DNA of 64,000 bases from the NCBI RefSeq assembly GCF_007833795.1, contig NZ_CP032702.1, positions 3,100,001 through 3,164,000 on the forward strand, read 5' to 3'. Made by a program: the position numbers and the translations under genes. The DNA comes from Candidatus Pantoea soli (GTDB taxonomy: Bacteria; Pseudomonadota; Gammaproteobacteria; Enterobacterales; Enterobacteriaceae). A model generated the notes under the pieces. It was given only the letters and a program-made list of their open reading frames with translations. It was not told the DNA's origin and did no database searches. Numbering within the stretch: the stretch's first letter is position 1; every line of letters starts with the position of its first letter. Shown here piece by piece: positions 54,066-63,194 of the stretch.

Positions 54066-56162
54066 CTATTCCACCGTGCTGGCCAGCGCGGCGGCATGAT
54101 TTTTCACAAAGTTTGGCAGGGCGCTGATTTTCTCCGGCGGCAGCGGTTTGCCCAGCAGGTAGCCCTGCAGCGTATCGCAGCCCAGGCTGGTCAGAAATGC
54201 CTGCTGATCCTGGGTTTCCACCCCTTCGGCCACCACCTTGAGATTCAGCGACTGCGCCAGCGCCACGATGGCAGACACAATGGTGGCATCCTCCGAGTGG
54301 GCCTGCAGCTCGTTGACAAAGGCGCGGTCAATTTTCAGCTCGCTGGCCGGCAGACGCTTGAGATACAGCAGGCTGGAGTAGCCGGTGCCGAAGTCGTCAA
54401 TCGAGGCGCGGACGCCCATGTTGGTCAGCTCGGTCAGAATACGCACGCTCTCTTCCGGATCGCGCATTGCGGTGGTTTCCGTGACTTCCAGCGTCAGCAG
54501 TTCCGCCGGAATATGATGCTGTGCCAGCGCCCGGGTGACGGTTTCCACCAGGTTGCTTTGCTCAAACTGCAGCGGCGAGAGGTTCACCGCCACCGACCAG
54601 TGCGGATGCCCCTGCTGATGCCAGCTGTGCAGCTGACGGCAGGCTTCGTTGATCACCCAGGTACCGATGTTGACGATCATGCCGGTCTTCTCGGCAATCG
54701 GCAGAAAGGTGTCCGGCGAAAGCAGGCCGCGCGTCGGATGCTGCCAGCGCAGCAGCGCTTCAAAGCCAATGATGGGCCCGCTCGGCGCGCAATATTTTGG
54801 CTGATAAAACAGCTGCAGTTCGTTATTGTCCAGCGCCTGCCAGAGGTCGTTATTCAGCTGCAGCTGCGACTGCGCCAGCGTGTTCATGGAGGGCTGGAAG
54901 AAGTTATAGCCGTTGCGGCCGTTGTTTTTGGTGTGATACATGGCGGCGTCAGCGTTGAACATCAGTTCGCGTTCGTCTTTGCCATCGCCGGGATAGACCG
55001 CGATGCCGATACTCAGTGAGACCACCAACTCGTAACGCGAGACGCTGAACGGACGATCCACCGCTTTCACCAGCGCATCCGCCACCGCAGCGGCATCGTT
55101 GGGCTCGTCTATCTCAATCAGCAGCACGAACTCATCGCCACCCAGCCGCGCCAGCGTGTAGTGCCCTTTCATCTGGTGAGTCATGCGCTCGGTCACCGCC
55201 ACCAGCAGGTTATCGCCCACATGGTGGCCAAAGGCGTCGTTTACCGCCTTGAAACCGTCAAGATCCATAAACATCAGCGCAAACTGTGAGTGTTCCCGGT
55301 CGGCTTTGTTCAGCGCCTGCTCCAGGCGATCTTCCAGCAGAATGCGGTTTGGCAGGCGGGTTAAGTTATCGTGCAGCGCCAGCTGCGCCAGTTCGCGGTT
55401 GGCCTCCGCCAGCGAGCGGGCGAGGATCGAGGTGCGCGCCTGCATGCGCGCATCCAGCATGGAGACCAGCAAAGTGATACCGAGGATGGCCAGCGTCACC
55501 ACGGTGACCAGAATCGCCAGCCAGTCGCTGTTGACGCCATGGTGCGTGCTGTGGCTGTGCATCGGGAAGCTGGCTGCCGCCATGCCGGTGTAGTGCATAC
55601 CAGCGATCGCACAGCCCATGACCACGGACGCGCCCAGCCGCAGCAGCGCCACGCGCCCCTGCCCTTCGCGCAGGTTGAACGCCAGCCACAGTGCGGCCCC
55701 GGAAGCCACCAGCGCGATCAGCACCGACACCCCCACCCAGCCCCAGTTCCAGACAATGCCCGGCACAAACATCAGCGCCGCCATGCCGGTGTAGTGCATC
55801 GCCACCACGCCGGAGCCAAGCACCAGCGCGCCGCACACCAGCCGTCGCCACGGCAGCGCTACCGCCGAGCACACCAGCCACAGGGCAAAAATCGACGCGA
55901 AAATCGCCACCACCATCGAGGTGGCGGTCAGCAGCGGGTCGTAGCTCATCATCATGTCGAGGTTTATCGACAGCATGCCGATAAAGTGCATGGCCCAGAT
56001 TCCGACGCCCATGGCGAAGCCGCCGCCAAACAGCCAGGCCAGCGCTACGCGCCCGCTGGAAGAGGCGACCCGTCCCGCCATGTCCAGCGCGGTATAGGAA
56101 GCCAGCATCGCCACCAGAACAGAAACGACGACGATAAACGCATCATATGAAGTCACTAACAT
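54066..56162 (-). CDS. MHYT-GGDEF-EAL cyclic-di-GMP protein 1
   Basis: A 698-residue inner-membrane protein. The sensor is an MHYT domain of seven helices with three motifs, MHFIGM, MHYTGM and MHYTGM, which in relatives may bind copper and sense diatomic gases. GGDEF is intact (ARLGGDEF) with no RxxD inhibitory site. EAL is intact: FEALLRW, SVNLSPLQF, DDFGTGYSSL, AEGVE. It may be bifunctional. ATG 56162 aligns with the start of its neighbour; GTG 56195 is an alternative. It is in tandem with a second protein of the same architecture 140 bp upstream. Confidence 0.9.
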   Translation of the reverse strand: MLVTSYDAFIVVVSVLVAMLASYTALDMAGRVASSSGRVALAWLFGGGFAMGVGIWAMHFIGMLSINLDMMMSYDPLLTATSMVVAIFASIFALWLVCSAVALPWRRLVCGALVLGSGVVAMHYTGMAALMFVPGIVWNWGWVGVSVLIALVASGAALWLAFNLREGQGRVALLRLGASVVMGCAIAGMHYTGMAAASFPMHSHSTHHGVNSDWLAILVTVVTLAILGITLLVSMLDARMQARTSILARSLAEANRELAQLALHDNLTRLPNRILLEDRLEQALNKADREHSQFALMFMDLDGFKAVNDAFGHHVGDNLLVAVTERMTHQMKGHYTLARLGGDEFVLLIEIDEPNDAAAVADALVKAVDRPFSVSRYELVVSLSIGIAVYPGDGKDERELMFNADAAMYHTKNNGRNGYNFFQPSMNTLAQSQLQLNNDLWQALDNNELQLFYQPKYCAPSGPIIGFEALLRWQHPTRGLLSPDTFLPIAEKTGMIVNIGTWVINEACRQLHSWHQQGHPHWSVAVNLSPLQFEQSNLVETVTRALAQHHIPAELLTLEVTETTAMRDPEESVRILTELTNMGVRASIDDFGTGYSSLLYLKRLPASELKIDRAFVNELQAHSEDATIVSAIVALAQSLNLKVVAEGVETQDQQAFLTSLGCDTLQGYLLGKPLPPEKISALPNFVKNHAAALASTVE

Positions 56163-56302
56163 AGTGATTGCCCATAGCAAAAGCTGGGTTAACACAGCTT
56201 GGGTAAAAAATGGAAACGGTTATTCACTGAAATTATCGGCAGCAATGCCGCCGGGATGAGCCGCTGCTCGATGAAAGTCTCCGACGCGAGATAGCGCGCG
56301 GC

Positions 56303-58405
56303 TCAGGCACCGGTCAGCGGCAGCGCGCTGTCGCTAAACACGCCGGGCCGCACTGGCGCTGCGGTAAACTCACCAATGCGATCGGCAGGCGTCGGTTTGC
56401 CCAGCAGGTAACCCTGCAGGGTATCAAAGCCGAGACGGGTCAGCAGGCGCTGCTGCTCTTCGGTTTCCACCCCTTCTGCCACCATGCGCAGGTTCAGGCT
56501 CTGCGCCAGCGTCAGCATGGCGCTCACCACCGTGGCGTCTTCGCTGTCCGCGCGCAGGCTGTTAATGAATACGCGATCGATCTTCAGCTCGCTGGCTTCC
56601 AGATGCTTAAGGTGCAGCAGGTTGGCATAGCCAATGCCGAATTTATCAATCGCTACGCGCACGCCCAGCCGGTGCAGCTCTGCGATGCGCTGCTGGCTGA
56701 ATTGCGGATCGCGCATGGCGATGTTTTCGGTGATCTCCAGCATCAGCGCGCCTTCCGGCAGCTGATACTGCTGCAGCGCGTCACGCAGGCTGTCAGGCAG
56801 ATCGCGCTGATGAAACTGCAGGGCGGAGAGATTCACAGAGACACTCCAGTCGCCATGCCCTGCATCGTGCCACTGCCGCAGCTGGCGGCAGGCTTCGTGG
56901 ATCACCCAGTTGCCCAGCGCCACAATCTGTCCGGTTTTTTCAGCGCGCGGCAGAAACATATCCGGCATCAGCAGGCCGCGGCGCGGATGCTGCCAGCGCA
57001 GCAGCGCTTCAAAGCCCATCAGCAGGGTGCCGCCAGCGCGAAACTTGGGCTGGTAGTAGAGACGCATCTCATGATGTTCCAGCGCGTTCCACAGATCGTT
57101 TGCCAGCGCCAGCTGATGCTGCGCCACGGCGCTCATCACCGGTTCGAACAGGCTCCAGCCGTTACGGCCGCTGTGTTTGGTGTGATACATGGCGGAATCC
57201 GCATTAAACATCATCTCCTGCTGGCCGCGGCCGTGATACGGAAAGATGACAATGCCAATGCTGAGCGACACGCGCAGCGAGTAGCGATCCAGCTCAAACG
57301 GGGTGTTGATGCTGTCCACCAGACGCTGCGCCAGCGCTTCGGCCTGCAGCACACCGTATTGCGGGCACAGCATCACAAACTCATCACCGCCGAGTCGCGC
57401 CAGCAGAATCGTCGGCGCCAGCGGGCTGCGCAGCCGCCCGGCTACGGCGATCAACAGCCGATCGCCAACGTGATGGCCCCAGCTGTCGTTAACCGCTTTA
57501 AAGCCGTCGAGGTCCATAAACATCAGCGCGAAGTTTTCATTGTGCAGCGTGGCATGTTTGATCTGCGCCTGCAGCTGCTGCTCCAGCAGCACGCGATTGG
57601 GCAGTGCGGTGAGGTTGTCATGCAGCGCCAGCTGGCGCAGTTCACTGTTGGCATGTTTCAGTCGGGCGGCGAGCCGGGCGGCGCGCAGCTGGGCATCCAG
57701 CATCGAGATAAGCAGCGTCAGGCCGAGAATGCTCAGCGTAATGATGGTCACCCACACTGCCAGGCCATCTTCACTGATGCCCCGGTGCTGTGCCATACCG
57801 CCGGGCATGCCATATTGCGCGGCCGCCATGCCGGTATAGTGCATTCCGGCGATGGCCATGCCCATGACCAGCGCCGCACAGAGACGCAGCAGCAGCAGAC
57901 TTTCGCCCTGCCGCAGATGAAAAGCCAGCCACAGCGCGACCCCGGAAGCAGCACAGGCAATCAGCACCGAGATCGCCACCAGCAACATATTCCAGCGGAT
58001 GGCGGGCTCAATCAGCAGCGCGTTCATACCCAGATAGTGCATGGCCACGATGCCGCTGCCGAGAATCAGCGTGCCGCTGCTCAGCCGCCGCCGCGTGAGC
58101 TGGCTGCCCTGCACCACCTGCGCAAACGCAAAGATGCTGGCGACAATCGCCACCAGCAGTGAAATAACCGTCAGCCGGGTATCGTAACGCATGGTCATCG
58201 GCATCATCATCGCCAGCATGCCGATAAAGTGCATCGCCCAGATCCCGATGCCCATTGCCATGCCGCCCGCTGTCAGCCACAGTTTTGCCAGCATGCCACG
58301 GGAAACGGCGACCCGCCCGGCGGTGTCCAGCGCGGTAAAGGCCGCAATAAACGCCACGATCAGCGAGACGGCAATCAGCCCGCTATCCCAGGTAACCAGC
58401 AACAT
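56303..58405 (-). CDS. MHYT-GGDEF-EAL cyclic-di-GMP protein 2 (degenerate EAL)
   Basis: A 700-residue paralogue of the preceding gene. The MHYT sensor has MHFIGM, MHYLGM and MHYTGM. GGDEF is intact (ARLGGDEF). The EAL domain keeps FEALLRW and AEGVET, but the key DDFGTGYSS block reads DKFGIGYAN: the second Asp, a metal ligand, is Lys588. Phosphodiesterase activity is therefore probably lost, leaving a cyclase or a binding protein. AGGAA precedes the ATG. Same strand as its paralogue; probably an old tandem duplication with divergence. Confidence 0.9.
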   Translation of the reverse strand: MLLVTWDSGLIAVSLIVAFIAAFTALDTAGRVAVSRGMLAKLWLTAGGMAMGIGIWAMHFIGMLAMMMPMTMRYDTRLTVISLLVAIVASIFAFAQVVQGSQLTRRRLSSGTLILGSGIVAMHYLGMNALLIEPAIRWNMLLVAISVLIACAASGVALWLAFHLRQGESLLLLRLCAALVMGMAIAGMHYTGMAAAQYGMPGGMAQHRGISEDGLAVWVTIITLSILGLTLLISMLDAQLRAARLAARLKHANSELRQLALHDNLTALPNRVLLEQQLQAQIKHATLHNENFALMFMDLDGFKAVNDSWGHHVGDRLLIAVAGRLRSPLAPTILLARLGGDEFVMLCPQYGVLQAEALAQRLVDSINTPFELDRYSLRVSLSIGIVIFPYHGRGQQEMMFNADSAMYHTKHSGRNGWSLFEPVMSAVAQHQLALANDLWNALEHHEMRLYYQPKFRAGGTLLMGFEALLRWQHPRRGLLMPDMFLPRAEKTGQIVALGNWVIHEACRQLRQWHDAGHGDWSVSVNLSALQFHQRDLPDSLRDALQQYQLPEGALMLEITENIAMRDPQFSQQRIAELHRLGVRVAIDKFGIGYANLLHLKHLEASELKIDRVFINSLRADSEDATVVSAMLTLAQSLNLRMVAEGVETEEQQRLLTRLGFDTLQGYLLGKPTPADRIGEFTAAPVRPGVFSDSALPLTGA

Positions 58406-58939
58406 GTGTGTTCCTCAGCTCAACCCGCTGCGGCGCGGGGGCGGTGTCGTCAAAATGAAACAGGCAAACATCCGTTAACGGCGGCGCGGGCCGCTGGCCG
58501 CACGACAGAATCAGGACCAGACAAATCTGGTCCCTGCGCACGATTTCTGGTCTTTATCCGCTGTCGGTCGCCGCCGGAAAATTAATGATATCTGATTAAT
58601 GCATGAACATATCACTGAACCGGTAATCGCGACAGAGGCTTTCCCTTTCTGCTATTTGTTTTTTTTAACCGGCCTGCAGCCCTTGTCATGACTGCATTAT
58701 CGGCAAAAACGGGGAATTGATTAGGTGAAAATCTGTCGCGCCCGCGACAAGCGGCAAAAGGGTGTTCTATAGTAAAGAAAACTGATATAAATCATTTAAC
58801 CGACCTCTCAGAATTTTCTTAGAAGATCGGACTTTGCCTCTGTTTGCCGATCGCGGCGTCTTATTACTTCCGGGTTCGTTTCATAAATGGACCACCAGGT
58901 GAAAAAGCACTTGTCCCTGATAATCAGTAAGGAATGATT
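58406..58939. promoter_or_regulatory. csu operon upstream region
   Basis: About 530 bp between the divergent MHYT gene and csu. It is AT-richer from 58600 to 58860 and holds the RcsAB-like box at 58808-58821. AAGGA at 58929 is the ribosome site for the first pilin. A long leader (over 100 bp) is likely. No ORF is convincing. Confidence 0.5.
58808..58821. promoter_or_regulatory. RcsAB-box-like site upstream of the csu operon
   Basis: TCAGAATTTTCTTA, 11 of 14 matches to TAAGAATATTCCTA (12 of 14 to the symmetric form TAAGAATATTCTTA), 118 bp before the first pilin gene. Part of the 15-bp string shared with 42386-42400. Confidence 0.45.
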
Positions 58940-59509
58940 ATGAAACGCAAGCTTTTTCTTTTGGCTACCAGCCTGAGCGCCGCGCTCACCCCGGTTGCTG
59001 CTTTTGCCGCCACCACAACGGGAACCATCAATGCCACCTTAAACCTCACCACCGGCTGTCTGGTGAACGGTCAGTCCGCCACCAGCGGGGTCAACTTCGG
59101 TACCCTGAACTTTGGTAGCAGCGCCGCCACCTTTGACACTTTAAATGCCACGCTGGTGGGCGCGTCCGGTAACGGGATCTTTGTGCGCTGTACCACCGGC
59201 CAGACCTTTAACGTGCAGGTCACCAGCAGCAGCCCGGCACCGGCCACCATTTACGGTACGGTCAGCGGCCAGCCGCGCTATCTGATCCTCGGATCAAATA
59301 ATACGCAGGGCATTGCTTATACGCTGTACAGCGATGCGGCGTTCACCACCGCGATTGCCAATAACACCAATATCGCCCCCAGCGGCACCACGGACCCGAC
59401 GCTGGGCACCAACTACGCCATTTACGGTCGGGTGGTCGGCGGCGGCTTTAACCCGCTGATCCCGGCGGGCACCTACACCGATACCATCAGCGTGGCGGTG
59501 AATTACTGA
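58940..59509 (+). CDS. Csu-type pilus subunit, major (CsuA/B-like, spore coat U domain)
   Basis: A 189-residue exported pilin: signal peptide (KLFLLATSLSAALTPVAAFA), then a single spore-coat-protein-U domain. It has the paired cysteines (TTGCLVNG, VRCTTG), the repeated FGTLNFG strand, and the C-terminal PAGTYTDTISVAVNY. First gene of an archaic chaperone-usher (Csu) operon, so by analogy the major rod subunit. ATG 58940 is better spaced from AAGGA than ATG 58934. Csu pili mediate attachment to abiotic surfaces in Acinetobacter. Confidence 0.88.
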   Translation: MKRKLFLLATSLSAALTPVAAFAATTTGTINATLNLTTGCLVNGQSATSGVNFGTLNFGSSAATFDTLNATLVGASGNGIFVRCTTGQTFNVQVTSSSPAPATIYGTVSGQPRYLILGSNNTQGIAYTLYSDAAFTTAIANNTNIAPSGTTDPTLGTNYAIYGRVVGGGFNPLIPAGTYTDTISVAVNY

Positions 59510-59531
59510 CACCGGCGTTGCGTTAATCAGG

Positions 59532-60047
59532 ATGGCCGCCGTGCAGCGCGGAATGCACACAGCCTGCGGCCTTGCCCTGCTGATAGGGAGCGTCTCTGCC
59601 TGGGGTTTGCCCACGGCAACCTTTCAGGTCTCTGCATCAGTGGTGGCAGGCTGCGTTGTCTCCGGGACCAACACCGGGGTCTTTGGCACGCTGAATTTCG
59701 GCACGCAGTCCGGCGTGGCGAGCAGCAGCGCGAGCGCCGCGCTGGCGCAAAGCACTACCCTCACCCTGGCCTGCACGCCGGGCACCGCGCTGAGCATGAG
59801 CATCAACGGCGGCAGCAATTACACCAGCACGCGCAACCTCAAACACACCAGCAATACCAACACCGTGGCTTACAGCCTGTACACCAACGCGGCGCACACA
59901 GTGCCGATTCCGGTTAATACCCCGGTGGCGCTGAGCTACAGCAATGCGAACAACATAGTTTTGCCGATTTACGGCCTGTTAACCCTGCCCGGCCCGACGC
60001 GCGCCGGGACCTACACCGATACGCTGACCGTCACGCTGAGCTGGTGA
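59532..60047 (+). CDS. Csu-type pilus minor subunit (CsuA/CsuB-like)
   Basis: A 171-residue exported spore-coat-U pilin: signal segment (CGLALLIGSVSAWG), Cys pair (VVAGCVVSG, LACTPG), FGTLNFG, and the end RAGTYTDTLTVTLSW. It follows the first pilin by 22 bp. Acinetobacter has three pilin genes before the chaperone; here there are two. The start could also be ATG 59553. Confidence 0.85.
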   Translation: MAAVQRGMHTACGLALLIGSVSAWGLPTATFQVSASVVAGCVVSGTNTGVFGTLNFGTQSGVASSSASAALAQSTTLTLACTPGTALSMSINGGSNYTSTRNLKHTSNTNTVAYSLYTNAAHTVPIPVNTPVALSYSNANNIVLPIYGLLTLPGPTRAGTYTDTLTVTLSW

Positions 60048-60069
60048 CCGCAGCACACAAAAAGGATGA

Positions 60070-60771
60070 ATGATGATGAGCCTGCGCGCCCTGTTTACGG
60101 TGTTTTGTCTGGTACTGACGCCCGCGGTATTCGCCGCTAACTCGCTGATGATCTGGCCGATCGATCCGGCAATCAATCCGGACGACAAAGCCAGCGAACT
60201 GTGGCTGGAGAATCGCGGTAATGCCTCCACCATCATGCAGGTGCGCATCTTTGACTGGCAGCAGGTCAGCGGGAAAGATCAGTATCAGACACAGCAGCAG
60301 GTGGTGGCCAGCCCACCCATGGTGCGCCTGGAGCCGGGACAGAAACAGCTGGTGCGCCTGATCAAACAGACGCCGCCGGCGGCGGGACAGGAAAAAGCGT
60401 ACCGCGTGGTGCTGGACGAGATCCCGACGCCCCGCACGCCGGGTGAAAACCAGGCCGGGCTCAACTTTCAGATGCGCTACTCCGTGCCGCTGTTTGTCTA
60501 CGGCGACGGCCTGACCCGCGACAGCGCCCGCGCCGATCTGCGCTGGCACACGGTCAGCAGCGGCGGCAAACGCTGGCTGGAGCTGACCAACCGCGGCAAC
60601 GGCCATGCGCGCCTGAGTAATGTCACCCTTGGCGGACGCGCGCTCGGCAACGGCCTGTTCGGCTACGTGCTGGCCAACAGCAGCAATCGCTGGCCGCTGA
60701 CCAGCAACCTGCAGGGCGAGCTGGCGGCCGAAGTGAATAAACGTCCCTGGCGCAGCGCTGCCGCGCGCTGA
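60070..60771 (+). CDS. csuC: Csu-type periplasmic pilus chaperone
   Basis: A 233-residue PapD-like chaperone: signal peptide (RALFTVFCLVLTPAVFA), N-terminal Ig domain (NSLMIWPIDPAINPDDKAS, ASTIMQVRIFDWQQ), the conserved subunit-binding PPMVRLEPGQKQLVRLI, and DEIPT. It caps pilin subunits by donor-strand complementation and delivers them to the usher. Its stop overlaps the usher start (TGATG). Confidence 0.92.
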   Translation: MMMSLRALFTVFCLVLTPAVFAANSLMIWPIDPAINPDDKASELWLENRGNASTIMQVRIFDWQQVSGKDQYQTQQQVVASPPMVRLEPGQKQLVRLIKQTPPAAGQEKAYRVVLDEIPTPRTPGENQAGLNFQMRYSVPLFVYGDGLTRDSARADLRWHTVSSGGKRWLELTNRGNGHARLSNVTLGGRALGNGLFGYVLANSSNRWPLTSNLQGELAAEVNKRPWRSAAAR

Positions 60772-63194
60772 TGAAGCGTAAGCCGCACCGGTGCGCGCTG
60801 GCGGTCACCAGCGCGCTGTCGCTGATCGCCCTCAACAGCAGCGCGGAAACCTTCTCCGAGCTGCCGCCCCCGCCTGCGCTGCAGCGCAGCGCCAGTGGTC
60901 AGCAATATATGCTGGAACTGATAGTGAACCAGCGTGCAAACGGCAACATCGTGCCGGCTGAACGCCGCAACGGTGAATTCTGGCTGCGCAGCGGCGATTT
61001 ACAGCGCGCCGGTCTTCCGGCGGAGAAGCTGCAGGGGCAGCAGATTGATGTTAACCAGCTGCCCGGCGTGCGGGTGGAATACGATGAACCACGCCAGCGG
61101 CTGTTGCTGACGGTGCCGCCGGCGTGGCTGCCGGTGCAAACCCTGGGTGAGGCGCAGCAGGGCCCGCGCTATCCGGGGCGCGCCAGCAATGGCGCACTGC
61201 TCAACTACGATTTTTACGCCACGCGAACAGATAACGCCGGTTCGCGCCTCTCCAGCTGGAATGAGCTGCGCCTGTTTGGCCCGGACGGGCAGTTCTCGAC
61301 CAATGGCGTTTACACCCAGCCGCTGGCGGGCGGCGTGCGCGGCCAGCAGCAGGGATATATCCGCTACGATACCTGGTTCAGTAATGAAAATGAGCATGCC
61401 GCCCTGAGCTGGCGCGTCGGCGACGTGATTACCGACGCGCTGAGCTGGAGCAACAGCGTACGCCTCGGCGGGCTGCAGATTGCGCGTGATTTTAGCGTAC
61501 GGCCCGATCTGGTGACCTATCCCCTGCCCGCTTTTAACGGCCAGGCGGCAGTGCCGTCCGCCGTCGATCTGTTTATCAATGGCTACCGCAGCGCCCGTGC
61601 CGACGTGCAGCCTGGCCCGTGGTCGCTGACCAATGTGCCCTTTGTTAACGGTGCCGGGGACGCAGTAATCACCACGACCGATGCGGTGGGACGGCAGGTG
61701 ACCACCACGCTGCCGTTTTATGTCTCCAGCAGCCTGCTGAAACCCGGCCTGTCGGATTACGCCTTTTCGGCGGGTGCGGTACGCGAAAATTACGGCGTGA
61801 AAAATGCCGATTATGGCGCGGCCGCGGCGAGTGGCTCCTACCGCTATGGCGTGAACGACTGGCTGACGCTGGAATCCCATGCGGAAGGCAGCCGCGCCGT
61901 CGCCATGGGCGGTGCCGGTGGGCTGCTGAAGGCAGGCAGTCTGGGCGTGATTAACGGTGCGCTGGCGCGCAGCCAGATGGACGGTCATGCAGGGATGCAA
62001 TACAGCTGGGGCTATCAGTACAACACCAGCTGGTTCAGCCTGGGCACGCAGCACACGCTGCGCAGCGCTGATTTTGGCAATCTCGCGCTGGCAGACAGCC
62101 GGGGTGACAGCGCGAACACCGGTTATTCACTGGCGCGCCGCAGCGCCCAGTATACCGCCAGCGTCTCGCTGAGTGAGTATGGCAGCGTCGGACTGGCGTA
62201 TCTGGATATCGCCGGGGGGCCTGGCAATCACACCCGGCTGTGGAATGTGTCGTGGAGTAAAAATCTGTGGGGCAACAGCAGCCTGTACCTCTCCGCCAGT
62301 CGCGACCAGCAGCAGGGTGAATGGAGCGGCGCGCTTGCGCTGGTGATCCCATTTGGCGAGCAAAGCAGCGCGTCGGTCAGCGTGGAGCGCGACCAGCAGG
62401 GACGCGACAGTCAGCGGGTTTATCTGTCGCGTGCCATGCCCACTGACGGTGGCCTCGCCTATGACGCCTCATGGGCGCATCAGGGCGGCGACAGCGGCGA
62501 CTATCGTCAGGGCAGCCTGCGCTATCGCAACAGCCGCATTGACACCTCCGCCGGCTTTTACGGCGACCGCGACAACAGCACGCAGTGGGCCGACTTCAGC
62601 GGCGCGCTGGTGCTGATGGATAACCGGCTGTTTGTCGCCAACGACATCACCGACGCGTTTGTGGTGGTAAAAACCCGCTACCCGGATGTCACGGTGCGCT
62701 ATGAAAACCAGACCATGGGCCGCACCGATCGGGCGGGATATCTGCTGGTGCCCTCCATCAGCAGCTACTATGGCGCGAAATACACCATTGATACGCTCGA
62801 TCTGCCCGCTGACATGACCGCGCCGCAGGTGGAGCAGCGTTTTGCCGTGAAGCGCAAAAGCGGCTATCTGCTCGATTTTCCGGTTGAGCGACTGCGCGCC
62901 GCCAGCGTGGTGCTGCACGACAGCAACGATCGGCCGCTGCCGCTCTCCAGCCAGGTGCTGCGCGACGGCCAGGCCACGGAGTATGTCGGCTGGGACGGCA
63001 TTGTCTGGATGGAGAACCTGCGCGCCAGCAACCCGCTGCGCGTCGTGACGCCGGATGGCCGCCGCTGCACCACTACGCTGCGCATTGCCGACGGCCAGCC
63101 CAAAGCACTGCACACCTACGGCCCGCTGACCTGTGCGCTGCCGCCAGCGCCGGCAGGTGCGGCCACCTCTTCTCAGTCAGGGATCACACCATGA
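60771..63194 (+). CDS. csuD: Csu-type outer-membrane usher
   Basis: An 807-residue usher: signal peptide ending ALNSSAET, N-terminal domain with two conserved motifs (GEFWLRSGDLQRAGLP), a 24-stranded barrel with plug (VPSAVDLFINGYRSARADVQPG), and C-terminal domains (PDVTVRYENQTMGRTDRAGYLLVPSISSYY is the typical shift to CTD1). Catalyses pilus assembly and secretion at the outer membrane. Overlaps both neighbours by 1-4 bp, so the operon is tightly coupled. Confidence 0.94.
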   Translation: MKRKPHRCALAVTSALSLIALNSSAETFSELPPPPALQRSASGQQYMLELIVNQRANGNIVPAERRNGEFWLRSGDLQRAGLPAEKLQGQQIDVNQLPGVRVEYDEPRQRLLLTVPPAWLPVQTLGEAQQGPRYPGRASNGALLNYDFYATRTDNAGSRLSSWNELRLFGPDGQFSTNGVYTQPLAGGVRGQQQGYIRYDTWFSNENEHAALSWRVGDVITDALSWSNSVRLGGLQIARDFSVRPDLVTYPLPAFNGQAAVPSAVDLFINGYRSARADVQPGPWSLTNVPFVNGAGDAVITTTDAVGRQVTTTLPFYVSSSLLKPGLSDYAFSAGAVRENYGVKNADYGAAAASGSYRYGVNDWLTLESHAEGSRAVAMGGAGGLLKAGSLGVINGALARSQMDGHAGMQYSWGYQYNTSWFSLGTQHTLRSADFGNLALADSRGDSANTGYSLARRSAQYTASVSLSEYGSVGLAYLDIAGGPGNHTRLWNVSWSKNLWGNSSLYLSASRDQQQGEWSGALALVIPFGEQSSASVSVERDQQGRDSQRVYLSRAMPTDGGLAYDASWAHQGGDSGDYRQGSLRYRNSRIDTSAGFYGDRDNSTQWADFSGALVLMDNRLFVANDITDAFVVVKTRYPDVTVRYENQTMGRTDRAGYLLVPSISSYYGAKYTIDTLDLPADMTAPQVEQRFAVKRKSGYLLDFPVERLRAASVVLHDSNDRPLPLSSQVLRDGQATEYVGWDGIVWMENLRASNPLRVVTPDGRRCTTTLRIADGQPKALHTYGPLTCALPPAPAGAATSSQSGITP

